Shown: one piece after another, positions 49,501 to 62,010 of the stretch
Position numbering within the stretch: position 1 is the first letter of the stretch
Layout of the letters: each line of letters starts with the position of its first letter
NCBI RefSeq assembly: GCF_963576545.1
Contig: NC_083653.1
Coordinates: forward strand, 15,659,358-15,723,357
Direction of reading: 5' to 3'
DNA length: 64,000 nucleotides
Origin: Limanda limanda
Lineage: Eukaryota > Chordata > Actinopteri > Pleuronectiformes > Pleuronectidae
Notes under the pieces: generated by a model
The model's database searches: none
The model's input: only the letters and a program-made list of their open reading frames with translations
Told to the model about the DNA's origin: nothing
Translations under genes and position numbers: made by a program

Positions 49501-52500
49501 AGGCAGAGCAGTTCCTGTCGGGGTGTTTCAGCTTTAAACGGTTAAGGCTGTATTTTGGGATGCAGATGTACTTGAGGGTTTTCTTCCTGTTTGTATTTGC
49601 GTTTTGCGTGATGCGTGTGAGTTTACACTTTTTAACCGATGTGGAAAAACAACACAGAAAGTAAATCATACACAGATACAAAAAACAAAAACAAAAACAA
49701 AACACCAGTCAGAAGAAAAACTGACACCCACTGTGGCAGTTTTCTCCGCAATGAGACAAATGACAAATTGTCGGGTCTCTTAAATTTTTCAGGCATTTGG
49801 GAAGAGGATGAATTAAAGATTGAGGAAGAGGCTCAGAATAGATCTGTGCTGCCTCTGTAAGGACAGATGGATTGATGTCGGTTGCATGTTTGTTCTGTCT
49901 CTCCGCAGAGGGAGATGTACATGATCGCAGCCGGTGTTATTGGAGGAGTGTTTCTCATCTGCACGGTGGTGATGTTCCTGGGAGTTAAAGAGAAAGACGG
50001 TAAGGCTTTCTCTGTGTGTGTGTGTGTGTGTTGTCTGAACAAAAGTGGCTGTCAGAAAATGTAAAACTCTCATAGTTGATCAATGATTTAAGTGTTTTAA
50101 TAAGCCCCAGCTTCTCAAATGGGATGATTTGCAACTATTTACTTTTAGATCACCGGAAAATTCTCCTCTGCCAAGCCCCAATAATCCCCTTAAATCCAAT
50201 CAAGCCGTGCCAAATTACACACAGTAATAGATATCAGTCCCCTCAATATGTTTGATTATTTTCATCAAGATTCATGAATTATTCACAGGGAAAATGTGAA
50301 AACGTCCAAACAGTCCTACCTCTCCTAATGTTAAAGACAAGGAAAGTATAATCGGGATCTGCACCAAATATTTATGGATTTTTTCCTGATCCTTCCACAT
50401 TTTGGTTTTAAACAGTTTTAGTTGGGGATAAAATTTGTAGCTTGGGGTCATCCTTCAACTTTAACATTCTAAAATCTATGTCTGACTTGCAAGTTGTATT
50501 TTGACTGGACACCTCGGTTGAATGGAAGCCAAAGAAGTCATATGAAATTCACTTTCCTCTGCAACTTGATTCGTATTTATAGGTTTTAAGCTGAATGGAT
50601 AGCATGACATCGACAATACTTCCATAGGAACAGGGTCTTTAAATGAGACATTAAGACATTTACAGGCATATAAATGTATATTATGCTTTCAGACATGCAC
50701 TGAAGTCCGGAAATTCCCTGAATTTTGTTTCCATGACAAGGAAAAGCCCTAGAGTCAGAACGCTCAGGACATTTTCTTGAACTTGTCCTGCAGCTCCCTA
50801 GTAAACGTCAGAGTGATCTGAATACAGCCATAAAATGTATGAAAATTCCCAACGAGTGAGTGGATGTGTCGTTATGACTTCTCTAACACACAATTGACGT
50901 GAAATCGAAAGAATACAAATATCTCCATGGAATACACTGACAAAGATGTCAACTTGGAAAGACAACAAGATTCAAATGCTTTTGGCGATAAGTTTCGACA
51001 TGATGACAAGGTTTTAAGGCCCTTAGTTTTTTAACTTGTGTAATGTTAGCCCTTTAGTTGAGTTGAAACCTGATTCTCAAGGAGTAGACGTCTTGTCGCT
51101 TTTCGGCGCCATTACCTCTTCGAAAAAACGGTTAACCATCAAAGCGCAATGGATCCTGGGATTGTGAACGTGTCTGACCTGAACAATCTCCTGCTGCATT
51201 CTTCGTATGTGAAAGGCAAACTGCTGAAAATCTCCCGATCCATTTCACGTCTGATAGCAGCTTGATTTTCATATCGTTAATATTTAAGTTAAGGGTCAGT
51301 TTCTCCACTTCACTGTATATATTCACATGTATTTCTTAGTAGGACCGTATATATGCAGCTGTGAAAAAATACAGTTGTGTATTATATCATCATCCTTACA
51401 TCTTTGGTAGGCCTTCCTTTCCAACACACTGAGTGTCTGTGTACTACTTCTGGAACCCTGCCACTCTCCGATCTTTATTACGCTATAAATGTCAACACTC
51501 AGTGGGACAAACAGCCTCCACTGCAATGCAGGGGCATCTCCACCTCCACCTCCACCTTCCTCTCACTGCATGACACCCGATACGCCGCTCACGCTCACGC
51601 TCTATATTCCACATGTTTCAGATCCGTACGCCCCGAGGACAGAGAAGCAGATCCAGTTCTTCCAGGGCTTCATCCTGGTGATGAGACACGGGCCGTACCT
51701 CAGTCTCACCGCCGCGTTCCTCTTCATCACCGTCGCCATTCAGGTAAATGCAAATTTATTTAGGCTGCACTTCTCAGACATGACCCCCAACATTACGGTA
51801 AATAGAGCCGGTCCTGGATCCTGACAATGCAGGAGAGAATGGCTGGCGCTCAATGTTGATTTGATCAATGTAGAAGAGCACTTAACTGAAAGCTCATGTT
51901 TTTTTAAAGCCCCAGGACTCTGGAGGGTGATGCCGGCCACGTGCATTCTTTTTTTTTGCGGGCAGACACGGCAAGTGTACATTTGCATCAAGTCCGTTCC
52001 TGTATATATTTTTTGTATATTTTCCTCTGATCTCAGAGGAGGTGTCAGTTGTCATCTGTGGAATAAATCACTGCAAGCGTCAGCAGCTTCTCCAGTCACT
52101 TAGTTTGCCGCTCAGAGCAGCGAGCTGAGTGCCCAGCGACAGTGCTGAGTAGACAAGCGTGCGGAGTGAATATCTGAACGTTTAATCTCTGATCCCTGCA
52201 GCTGGTTCAGAGCAACTTCGTCCTCTTCTGCACCTACGCCGCCGACCTGAGGGATCACTTCCAGAACATCGTGCTGACTATCCTGGTGAGTGCAGCCGCA
52301 GGCACAGATTCACCTCACAAGCCCTCAGACACATGTTACGTAGACATACTGAGACATGTAACTCAAACTGAACAACATAAAATAAATATCACTATCATCA
52401 ATTGTAGAATTTGGACCCACCGTCCTCATTGTTGTCATCCTGTAAACTTTGAGTCCTGTTCAGCATTACTCTTTTATTATTCCAGAATGGGGTTCTCAAA

Positions 52501-55500
52501 GTGGGGAATTGGGACCCTAGAGTTTTAACTGTTATTTCATCCATAAGTTACACACTGATTGAATGTTTGACTATTTTGGTCCTATAATAAAACCTAGAAG
52601 CAAAAATCTTTCTGTGGTTTAGTTTTTGTCCACTGTCATGTACAGTATGTCTCATATGATGATGTGTGTGTTTACCCAGGTTTCCGCTGTGATAAGCATC
52701 CCACTGTGGCAATGGTTCCTGCAGAGGTTTGGGAAAAAGACAGCAGCTTTCTGCGGTATCACGGTGAGTGCACCTTTTATTTTGGTTTTCCCATAGTAGC
52801 CTAGGTACTAGTACGCTTTGATGTTTGTGCCACCTTGTGGACAAATTTGGGAGTGTGCTATCCTTGATTTGGTATTCAACAAATCGCATAAACATGTATA
52901 TCTGCACCAAATTCAGCTGTTCATAGATATTAGTATTCTTCACATGCCTGAGATCTCTGCATTATTTCTTGAGAAACTCACAAATAAAAGAAAATGACCT
53001 ATCTCAGAATGTTAAAGTCACTGAAAAAAAGGTTCTTGGTTACACCCCTGTGATTGAATAGCCTCCAAAAGTGAAATGCTTCTTCCTTGGCCCTTCCACC
53101 AATTTCCAAGAAAATCGGTTCTTGGTTTTTGCGTAATCCTGCAAACAGTCAGACAAAAAGCAATGTACACCTCTTGGGTGGAGGTGTAAATGAAAAATAT
53201 CATGTTAATAGAAGAAACAGAAAGTTGTCAAAATCGACATAACATTTGAATGCATGAAAAAGTAGAAATGAGGCATTTAAACATCTTTGTGTTCCGTCTT
53301 TCCAGTGGATCATGCCCTTCACCTTGATGCTGGTGTTCATCCCTAACGTGGTGGTGGCCTACGTCGTGGCTGTGGCCTCTGGACTCAGTGTGGCCTCCTC
53401 CCTCCTGCTGCCCTGGTGAGACTAAGCACTTCAGAGCACGCTGCGATCAAGTGGATACAAATTCTGACAAATCACTTATGAATATGCTTTTGCTTCATGT
53501 TGGAACGTCTCTCGCAAGATCAGATGAATCGAGAGTTTCTAGGTTTTTTTGCCGGGGTGCCCCAGTTTTTTTATTTCAGGCTTGGACTACAAGCTAGGCA
53601 GAATGAAGACTCTGTACGTTTCCTGCTGGCACTTAGATTCTGTCTTTGTCGACCTTGTAATGGACGTGTAGGGCGTCTCCCTGCTATCTGTCATGTGTAG
53701 GTTCAGGGAAAACCCCTATAAGACTGAAAACCATTAGAAGGAATACAGTGTAACAATTAAATACACGTTAACAGTTCGAATCAAATCAACGTATAACCGT
53801 TACAAATTCAAAATCAACTAAACGTTTGATCTTGTTTGTGTGCGTTCAGCACCGCAACATGTTTGTCTGCGCTGTGGCTCGGCAGCTCATGTCAGTCCCC
53901 TTTGATTTCAATCATCATTCAAAACACAACAGTGCCCCAACATGCTGTTAGTGGTGAGTTGTTGCCCAGAGAACCCCCCGCCCCCGTGCATTCACCCAGG
54001 TCACAACCCGGTCACAGAAGTGAGGTCATCTTTAAAGAATTAGAGGCTGCGTAAGTGCATCAACTATAAATCATCTGTACTATCATCGAGCTAAATCAGT
54101 TCCTAAGGTAAAAGCAGCGTCTCCTCTACGTGTGTTTTCCAGCCGAGTCTCCTCCTCACTCATCTGCCTGAAATCCCCAAATTACAGGGGCCTCCCACCG
54201 GGACGTGTTTATTTTGGAACCGGCTGATTGTTTATCCAGTCCGTGGGCCGAGACCAGCGGTATCGCCCGCTGCTCATCATCTAATCGTGTTATTAGCTTC
54301 TTTAATTTTAGCCCACGGGTTTATCAGAGCGCCATAAGCAGGCCTCACGTCATCAGCTGCTTGTGTCGCCGCTGGTTGTGCAACGTGGTTGAAGTAGAAG
54401 TGTGAGGGAGGTCTCACCACGCTGCAGAGTATTTTAAAACACCGGACACATGCACATAAATTAATTCACTTCTGTGCATGTGTGTGTAATCCAGGTCTAT
54501 GCTGCCAGATGTGGTGGATGACTTCAGACTGGCCAACCCCTACTGCAAAGGCCACGAAGCCATCTTCTACTCCTTCTACGTCTTCTTCACCAAGTTTGCT
54601 GCAGGCATCTCCCTGGGAGTGTCCACCCTCTGTCTCGAGTGAGTCTGCATCAACGCCACACGTGCACTGTTTATTTGTCACGCTGCACGACGCTCTGTAT
54701 ATCTGCACTCGTGTCATGATACATAGCAAAAATGCATTAAGCCCAGACCCAATGCATAATTCATGGTGCAGAGGGTGTCGCGTTTGCTCATTTGTGAGTT
54801 GAGTGTTGCCACGACAGGCTGGATGTCGATTTCCTCTAACCCGGGCTTTAAATGGTCTCTTTGTGTGTGTGTAGGTTTGCAGGCTATGACACCGGCGCCT
54901 GCAAACAGCCTGCTGCCGTCGTGTACACCCTGAAGCTGCTGATTGGTGCTGCTCCAGTGGCCTTCATCGTCACCGGCTTGATGATCCTACTCCTCTATCC
55001 CATCACTGAAGACGTGCGGCTCAGGAATAAAGTCTGCCTGGACGAGCTACGGTGAGTCTCCACGGGTTTACACCAACACCGACATTTAAAGGAGCACTGT
55101 GCGCCTGTTTTACACATTTAGTTCATTCTACTCAGCCTCTGAAAACTGTTGGATCATGTCTTCTGTGGTGCTAGAGGGAGCTTATAATAATAATAATAAC
55201 TTGGTTTATACAGCGTCTCTTACGGTACCCAAGGAGTTAGGGAAACTTTTGGGTTGTGATACTACAACTACTACTTCTATTACTACTCCAACTTACAATA
55301 ATAACTTCGACTTATATTGAACTTTCAAAACAGCTAAGGAGTTAGGAAAACTTTTAGAAAAAAAAACATTTTGAAATGTGAATTTTTTTTTTAGGAAGCT
55401 AGTTTGGGGTTCTTGGCTTTCTAAAAAATAAACCTGCATGACATATTGAAGATTTGGACCCTTAAGGAGGCAAAACAGCTCTATAGGCTTAATTGTGTTG

Positions 55501-55909
55501 CATTATGGGGATTTGTAGGATGTAGAATCTTTGGAGCTTGAACCATAATAGAGAATGAAAGTCAGGATATCTCAACGCTTTCATTGACAATATTTTGCGT
55601 CTGGTTAGCGCCTCCCTGTGGCCACTTTAGGTTACAGCATTGACAACCCTTAAATATCTGAATTGTGGAACAAAATATTGAATGGCCACGTGGTCAGATG
55701 CCCCACTAGATAAATCTTTTGCAGTAGAAAGTGGGATATTTCTCTGAAGTGTAGTAAAATATATGATTAAAGTAGGAGAAAATGGAAATGAAAAAGTACA
55801 AGTGCTGCAAATGCTCTTTCCACCAGTGGAACATGTCACTCATATCCATATCTCCCACAGGAAACAGAGCATCAGCGCCAGAACACCGGAAGATTTGAAC
55901 AACGTGTGA
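36845..55909 (+). CDS. MFSD2B: MFSD2B: sphingosine-1-phosphate transporter, major facilitator superfamily (complete, 14 coding exons)
   Basis: Plasma-membrane MFS protein that exports sphingosine-1-phosphate from red cells and platelets in mammals. Coding exons: 36845-37180, 41401-41526, 41663-41787, 46518-46641, 48301-48379, 48467-48648, 49909-49999, 51622-51743, 52202-52285, 52680-52763, 53306-53415, 54495-54638, 54875-55051, 55861-55909. They sum to 1833 nt, 610 aa plus stop; every junction is GT-AG and in phase. Family blocks include [36 protein letters not shown] (Asp about 175), [33 protein letters not shown] and [13 protein letters not shown] (Lys about 521). The N-terminal exon encodes 112 residues rich in His, Thr, Ser and Gln, far longer than the short mammalian tail (human protein 504 aa). 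An in-frame ATG at 37094 would give a 527-aa form. Tail-to-tail with WDCP. Confidence 0.95.
38249..38497 (+). mobile_element. tRNA-derived SINE-like copy
   Basis: Carries a B-box-like GGTTTGAATCCC, then a GTTTGCATATTC block, a TCCTCCCACAGTCCAAAAAC block and a GATGAATGGTTGTG block. The same succession occurs in a very common teleost SINE-like repeat. The 5' end is eroded. Lies in MFSD2B intron 1. Confidence 0.7.
40064..40088. repeat. (GT)n microsatellite
   Basis: About 12 GT units in MFSD2B intron 1. Confidence 0.9.
40413..40479. repeat. (CA)n microsatellite
   Basis: About 33 perfect CA units in MFSD2B intron 1; likely polymorphic. Confidence 0.97.
42100..42315 (+). mobile_element. tRNA-derived SINE copy
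   Basis: Begins with a CTGTGGCTCAGGTAGTAGAA block (A-box-like), then GGTCTGATCCCC (B-box-like), GGCAAGATACTGAAC, a TGTAAAGGGCTTAGAGTGG block and the typical GTTGATTTACCATTT end. I recognise this as a widespread teleost tRNA-SINE. Confidence 0.75.
42975..43290. repeat. Dispersed repeat pair, copy 1
   Basis: Shares GTCTTGTCGCTT, a CGGCG motif, then AATG(A/G)ATCCTGGGAT with 51050-51270 in the same order and orientation. Boundaries approximate; family not recognised. Confidence 0.5.
43542..43597. repeat. (GT)n microsatellite
   Basis: About 28 GT units in MFSD2B intron 3. Confidence 0.97.
44608..45000. repeat. Unassigned dispersed repeat, copy 2
   Basis: Second copy of the 9298-9690 element in the same orientation, here in MFSD2B intron 3. 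The most conserved segments are TTTATTCAAAG and AAGCCGATAAAATGAA. Confidence 0.7.
45483..45506. repeat. Poly-C tract (24 C)
   Basis: Uninterrupted run of 24 cytosines in MFSD2B intron 3; the minus strand is poly-G. Such tracts can form i-motif or G-quadruplex structures, and the length may be affected by sequencing error. Confidence 0.95.
47905..48035. repeat. Dispersed repeat family, copy a
   Basis: Block GGTCTATGATTTATACTGCA continuing into GCCAGCCCCCAGG, related to 57650-57690 and 57940-57975. Lies in MFSD2B intron 4. Confidence 0.55.
51050..51270. repeat. Dispersed repeat pair, copy 2
   Basis: Similar to 42975-43290 (GTCTTGTCGCTT and AATGGATCCTGGGAT blocks). Lies in MFSD2B intron 7. The adjacent 50600-50900 may belong to the same element. 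Confidence 0.5.
55430..55640. repeat. Dispersed repeat family, copy b
   Basis: Shares ATTGTGTTGCATTATGGGGA and GGATATCT with 57720-57830. Lies in the last MFSD2B intron. Confidence 0.55.
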
Positions 55910-56208
55910 CTTGGACCTTGACTGGAGTGAATACATAAAAAGAAAGCCACATATTCCAGTGGCACAGCTGGAAGTTTCTTAAATGGTGTATATTACACTG
56001 ATAAATAGTTAAATTGTTTTAATGTAAACATTCTCCGTTTTATTTTCACATGTACTGGATAGTCATCTTGGATATATATATATAAAAATATATAAGATTA
56101 CCTTATTTATATAAATGAATGTATATTACTATTATTTGCTGTGTTTAACTCTACAACGCTGTTATTTATTTATGATGTATAATTACAGAGAGTTGATGAA
56201 ATGAAATG

Positions 56209-56244
56209 AATAAATGTTGTAGAGGTTGGTTGGTAGACAATAAA
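56209..56244 (+). terminator. MFSD2B: MFSD2B polyadenylation signals
   Basis: AATAAA at 56209-56214 and 56239-56244, about 300 nt after the stop codon. On the opposite strand a TTTATT at 56362-56367 could serve WDCP, which would make the two 3' UTRs nearly abut. Confidence 0.55.
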
Positions 56245-56249
56245 TGCCT

Positions 56250-57031
56250 GTGTTGTGTTTCTTTGCTGAGGTGTAAGCAAAATAAAATAAGAAAGGAGAA
56301 AACACAAGTTATACAAATTTAATATGTACAAGTCTAACGACAAAATACATTTTCTCTGTATTTTATTTCGTCTTCCATGACAAGACTGCACAGCCATGGA
56401 ATGTATTGAGTAGTGCCCCCTCTAGTGCTGAGTTACTGTGATAACATAAATAAAGGAGAAAATCTCATGAGTGTGTTGTATGAGCCTAACACCTCAGAGA
56501 GGGTTGGTCAATTAAATAATAACCTATTCAGTGTATAAGTGCTTATCCAGAATCAGAAACTCTGCATTTGTATATACCTTACTTTATAATGGGTATGATG
56601 GATATGGGTTTATCTGCAATTCTCCATTAAAATACAAAACCATACATTTACATCATACAATAGTCTATCTCAGCTCTCAGAATATTTTCATCAACTCTAA
56701 AACATACAGCACTCAAAGCTGTTTGTGAGGAGCCATCACAGCACAGCAGGTGTCCTGGTTCAATAACATCACTGCTTAAAAACCATGGCTCACTGCTCAG
56801 ACTAGTTTCATTTCAATGCAGTGACATGTAAACATCACATCTCAACAGGCCCTTTTCATATGACTTTTGTTTTCACATACAAAAATAAATTTGACATACA
56901 TTTCTGCTTATTTGAGTTTTTGCGTATTTGTTTGCTCTGTTCGCTCTGCGTATTTGGATCAAGCCAATGATATTTAAACAATGTTTGTACAAGTCCATGA
57001 ACTGAAGTGGGTGTGTGTTAAGAGACACCAA
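56250..57031. other. Convergent intergenic region MFSD2B-WDCP
   Basis: AT-rich sequence between two converging genes, probably containing the WDCP 3' UTR on the minus strand. No other gene seen. Confidence 0.55.
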
Positions 57032-60000
57032 CTACGTTGAGGCCTCTGGGTATGTGCTGGGGTTTCCACCGGGGGCTGGACTGGATGGGCAAGAGGTCTC
57101 TGGACTGGAGGGAGTCCGCAGGTTCGTTTTTCGCTTCCCGTTCCGCACCGTGAGCTCCTCTTTGGGCTTGAACGTCAGGGGCACGAAGCCGACTGCGTCA
57201 GCCACAAGTACAATCCACAGTGGACCTGGAGAAAGAACAGAACAGAGACTATTAGCTCAGAATCACAGATTGGGGAACCCAGCGTACAGAGGCTCGAGTC
57301 CTCCTGCAGCAGCTGCAAGTTTGCTGCCCGTCTTCTCACATGCTCTCTCCCTATGTGACCCTTACTATCTTGTCAACAAAGGCAAAATTTCCGCAAAAAA
57401 AAACAAAGGCATAAATTAAGATGGATGACATTTCTCCACTTCTTCCCACCAACCACAAAGCGAGAATATTGGTTACAAAACGCTGATTACAGAATCTGCG
57501 CAGGAGCATTTGCAGGAGCGAAGGTATTAAAGACCCAATCCAATCTATAGAGAAACTTCAACATACAACAGTGCGATAATAACCACCAAAAAGGTTGAAA
57601 CCAATAAAAAAAAATTGCTTCATGTCCCATCTACCAACAGGGAGGAGGTGGGGTTTATGACCTACGCTGCAGTCTGCCACCAGGGGGAAATCCAGATGAT
57701 TTAGCTTCACTTTTGAGTGCATCAATCTTTATCTAGAGTCTGTGGTTGGGACTAAAGGAGGCAATACAAATCTATTGAAAGACACTATTGTGTTGCATTA
57801 TGGGGATCTCAATTTAGGATATCTTGAAAACCAAACTCACACACACATCAGTGTGATAAAATGACAAACCATCTCTGAGAACATTTTTCTAACATGTTCC
57901 TTGACTGGTAATCTGACCAACTTCCCAACCACTACCTTGGAGCTATACTGCAGCCAGCCACCAGGGGAGGATCAAGATGCTTTGGCTTGACTCTTGGGGA
58001 CCTGTCACGTAGTCCAGCTTTATATAAAGAAATCTTTGAATAACTTGCTGCTGTGTCTCAGTTGGAGACAATCAGTCTTTGCTACAGAGGACAAAACACC
58101 ATGCACATTAAAAGGTAGTAAGCTGCTTTCGTTTAAAACCTTATAATCTGACCTAGGCTTTTAATCACTTCCAATTATAGCTTATGTTAACAGAAGAGGT
58201 TCTATGACAGTAAAAATTAATTCAGTCAGCAATGTGACGTTTAAAAAACATCTAAAAAGTAGAGAGTTTGATTTATATAATCTACTATGTGGTGACTTCC
58301 ATGTGCCTGTCACACGAGCTTGCTCCCAGTGGGAGTTTCCTCTAAGTGGATTTGATTTATAAACCCTCTGTCATAGCATGGTTAATCCTGCAGGGTTTCA
58401 AGAAGGCAGCTTTGTTACTGCTTCATAACAACAAAGCAGATTTTTAAAATGTATGACAACAAACTGACAGCAATGCCATCCTGAAAGTGAAGTCAATTTT
58501 GAAAAATGGCGCAAAAAGGGAGGCTGTACGTACCATACATCATCTCCACTATGGTGAGGTTGAACAGGTCTTGGAGGGTGCGCAGGCAAAGCCTCCCGTC
58601 ACACAGCAGCACTGGCCTCCGCTCATCAATGAACACATTCTCTGATAACTGCTTCTGCATGTGCGCAAATATAGGAAAGGTAGAAATATCAGTCAAATAA
58701 AGCAAGCTGCATGCCACAATGCATAATCAACAGGCGGTTTCACAGGTAAAGATTTAGCAAGTGGAGCTGTACCTGACACGTGACGTTGGCGTAGGGGGGT
58801 TCAGAGGCATTGGGGTAGACGGTCAGGGCCTTCTTTCCATTCTGGGTGTAATCTCGGATTTCTGTCAGGCACTGCTGAACGTCTGCGAAGCGAGTGAAAA
58901 GCCTCTCCATGTTGTTGCCGAGCTGCTCCATGGCACGCTCCTTGGCGGGGGCCGGCGCCTTCTCGAGCATGGGCAGCGTCTGCTCGGAGTGGAACTTGTC
59001 CGATGGCTCGAAGCGAGGAGAGCTGGCCCGGCTGGAGTCCCTGCTGGCCTGGCCGGCCACTGCCAGGTTGGTCATGCGGTTGATGTGGTCCATGTCGAAG
59101 GTCTCCACGGTGACGGAGGAGGCACTGGAGATGGCTCTGTCTGATGCCTGGTCATAGGAGTCCACGGAGCTGGTGACGGGGCTGGGCTCGCTGCTCCGGA
59201 CCTCCTCCACCAGCTTCCGCCTGTTCCTGGGCGATCGAAATACTCCCCCCCCAGGTAGCACCAAGTCCTTTATCCCTGAGCGCTCCCTGTCGTCCTTAGA
59301 GTTCTCAGAGTGCCTCCTAATCCCAGCGCGTAAATTAGCAGGAGACTCATGGCTGTGGGTGGAGGGGGGTGGTGTAATTGGAATCTCCTCATTGATCAAC
59401 TCTTTGGCCACGAGACGGAGAATGTATTTATCTGTGTTGGAAGACGGGAGGAATGCAGGGTCGTTGGACTTCTGCCTGCCCACCATCAGCAGCAGCATCT
59501 TGTCACTGAGGAAGCAGACTCCTTTAGGCCTCTCATTGGTCTGCAGCGAGATCTGCTGAATGTTCGGCATCGCAGACGCCGTGATGCAGTACACGAGCAC
59601 CATGTTGCAGGTGTTGGAGGCCACCGCCACTGTGGAGCCCCGCGGGTCGAAAGCAAAGATGTCTGGCACCAGAATCCCAGGGATGCTGACCTTGCGGGTG
59701 GTGGTGACCTTGCGCTCATATGTGACCAGGATGAGGTGTGAGGAGTCCTGTCCGGAGCCGGTCAACGTGTCTCGGCGTCGCAGGTGGATGAGCGGGCTGG
59801 GGTCGGAGCGACGGTGCCTTGACAGCAGGTGGGTGAGGTCCAGAGGGCCTGAGCTGGGGATGTAGGAGCGCTCAGAGTCAAAGGATCTGCGTCTTGCGTC
59901 CAGGAGGCTGTCGTCCTCTGGCCTCACAGCATGGGGGCTTTGCGGGGACCCCGGCTCTGGCGGCATATCGAAAGCCATGCCTGCATTTAGTCCACAGATT

Positions 60001-60680
60001 TTGTCCAGCGGTAGCTCGGTGGCCACGGCGACTTGTGCCTCAGCCGTGGACTCGATGGCACATATGTAGCCTCCCACATCGAAGATTGGGCAGAACGAGC
60101 AGGCCACCAGACTCTTCTGAATGTCGTTCCAGATGTAAGAGTGCAGAGCGCTGCCGATCGACACCACCAGGCGTGTGCCATCCTTAGTCCAGCAGGCACA
60201 GTGGATGAGTCCGCTAACTTTGATCTCGGCTTTGATTCTCCTGTTGTCCACCCTGACGGAAAATAGCACAGACGCGTCCCTCTTGGTCAGCACGGCCAGG
60301 ATGTCCACTTTAGGATGCCACACGCAGCCCTGTGAGAGCAAGGGGAAGGGCTCGCTCATCTCGCAGGTTTGAGTGCACAGCAGCTTGTTCTGCTCCAGGG
60401 CGCTGAGCTGCAGCTGCCACACGGTGACATGCTTCTTGTGCTGAACAGCCAGCAGGGCCGGGGAGTCGGAGCAGCACACCGGGCCCCAGAAGAGCCCGAA
60501 GACGTGCTCAAACTGTCCTATGACGTTGGTGTCCCCGAACTTCACCTCGCCGTTGACGAAGTAGAGAGAAGTCAGGCAGACCTGCTTGCCGTCCGTCCAT
60601 GCTATCCCATGCACGGGGTGAATGGCTTGGTGCAGGGTGTTGAGACCCGTCCTAAGCAGCTTTGCCTTACCAAGATCCAT
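57032..60680 (-). CDS. WDCP: WDCP: WD repeat and coiled-coil-containing protein (complete, 3 coding exons)
   Basis: Cytosolic WD-repeat protein (human C2orf44) reported to self-associate and to bind the SH3 domain of HCK. Coding exons on the minus strand: 60680-58773 (636 codons), 58654-58534, 57225-57032. They sum to 2223 nt, 740 aa plus stop (human about 721). The start MDLGKAKLLRTGLNTLHQAI aligns with human MELGKGKLLRTGLNALHQAV. The acceptor of the large exon is at 60704-60705, so an upstream in-frame ATG at 60728 is intronic. WD-like repeats fill about residues 1-440. A disordered Ser/Pro/Arg region follows. A predicted coiled coil lies near 584-613 (NNMERLFTRFADVQQCLTEI). The last exons encode VLLCDGRLCLRTLQDLFNL and a tail of about 65 residues rich in Pro and Ser. 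Convergent with MFSD2B and divergent from FKBP1B. Confidence 0.95.
57600..57860. repeat. Dispersed repeat family, copy c
   Basis: In WDCP intron 3. Combines the block CTGCAGTCTGCCACCAGGGG with TTGTGTTGCATTATGGGGAT, linking copies a/d to copy b. Confidence 0.55.
57890..58030. repeat. Dispersed repeat family, copy d
   Basis: In WDCP intron 3. Block ATACTGCAGCCAGCCACCAG followed by a GATGCTTTGGCTTGACTCTT stretch and GTCACGTAGTCCAGCTTTAT, a common fish repeat end. Confidence 0.55.
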
Positions 60681-61149
60681 CCTGGCAGGTATGAAGACAC
60701 GTGCTACAAAGAGAAAAAAACAAAACAAAATTCAGATGGTAACAATGATGAGAGAGCGGTATCTGATCTGAACGGGCACCGCACAAGAGCAGCTATTGCT
60801 ACCTATGCAGATTAAGAATAGCCGAGCCCTCTCTCGTGTCTCCTTCCAAGTACATGCCTTAATCCCCTCGGCCTGAGCTGAGGCCGTTGTGACGAACACT
60901 TATAGCTGCTTATGCCCGAATGACCTTAACAGCACACACGGGTCCTGTTGGGACCTCTGGGGCATTAACAACATATGAGTGGAGCGGGGGTGTCTCATCA
61001 CAGCACTCACTCGTCTGGTCGTCTGGTTGGATCCTCCCTTCGGAGAGATCTGATCATCCTTTAATCAAAATGGGATTTCGAACACTAAACGTGAAAGTCC
61101 AATGAGATAAAGAAATTGATTTAGGACCAATATGTGTAATAATTTGAGT

Positions 61150-61580
61150 ATTATGTATATGGATCCTAACTGGCGGCAGTGGACAATGACTGTGGACTAT
61201 AGTGGATCCGATCTTGATGCTGGATCATGATCTTCTGGCTGCAGCAGGACTGCTTGACATATAGTATTGAAGTTAATCTTCAAAATGTTTACCCTCATAA
61301 ATGCTGCTAAAACCTTTCTCTTGATGATGTTTTCCTACACTTGACACCTATTGCACTTCTGTCTTCCTGGGAGAGGGATCCCTCACATGTGGCTCTCTCT
61401 CTCTCTGAGGTTTCTACGTATCTTTACCCTGTTAAAAGGGTTTTTAGTAGTTTTTCCTTACTCTTGTTCAGGGTTAAGAACAGAGGATGTCACACAATGT
61501 TAAAGCCCTATGAGACGAATTGTGATTTGTGAATATGAGCTATACAAATAAAATTTGATTGATTGATGATTGATATATAT
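61150..61580 (+). mobile_element. Non-LTR retrotransposon 3'-end fragment in WDCP intron 1
   Basis: Ordered blocks GATGTTTTCCTACACTTGAC, a CCTGGGAGAGGGATCCCTCA stretch, GTTAAAAGGGTTTTTAGTAG, a TTAAAGCCCTATGAGACGAA stretch and a tail of AAATTTGATTGATTGATGAT. This is a very common 5'-truncated LINE end in teleosts. Confidence 0.75.
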
Positions 61581-61916
61581 ATTTAACTATTTCACCTGAT
61601 TGATATTCACTCTATATTCTTTATGACATTGCTGAGCTGACCTTCTTGCAGAACCCTTCCCATTGCACTGTGTTGACCCTGTTTACTAACACATGACAAC
61701 TAAACTTAATCTCCCAATGAACATGGATTCAAACGAGGTGAACCTCCAGCCTCCATTACGAGCAGGGGTGTTTCTATTCATTCACACAGGAGAAAAAACA
61801 CTCGTTTAACCAGTCTAAAGTTTATATTCATTTACTTATTCGTGTGTGTAGTAGCAAGCTAGCTACAAACGAGCGGATAATTCAACACAAACGTGTATTT
61901 TGTAATATTAACGTAC

Positions 61917-62010
61917 CTTAATAAACAAGCCGCATATCACGTGGTCTCCCCGTGGATCATTTAAAGCGAGTTTCACTTGATTTAATCCACGTTTTACCCA
62001 AATGTGTCCA
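61917..62010 (-). other. WDCP: Putative noncoding first exon of WDCP
   Basis: Donor AAG|GTACGT on the minus strand at 61917/61916 fits the acceptor at 60704-60705, giving a leader exon plus 23 nt of 5' UTR before the ATG. The 5' end is not determined. Confidence 0.5.

Noticed and set aside
60681..60728. Upstream in-frame ATG of WDCP
   Set aside because: An acceptor at 60704-60705 places it in an intron; the family start is MDLGKAKLL at 60680.
59173..60815. Several plus-strand open frames of 60-150 residues
   Set aside because: All are antisense shadows of the large GC-rich WDCP coding exon.
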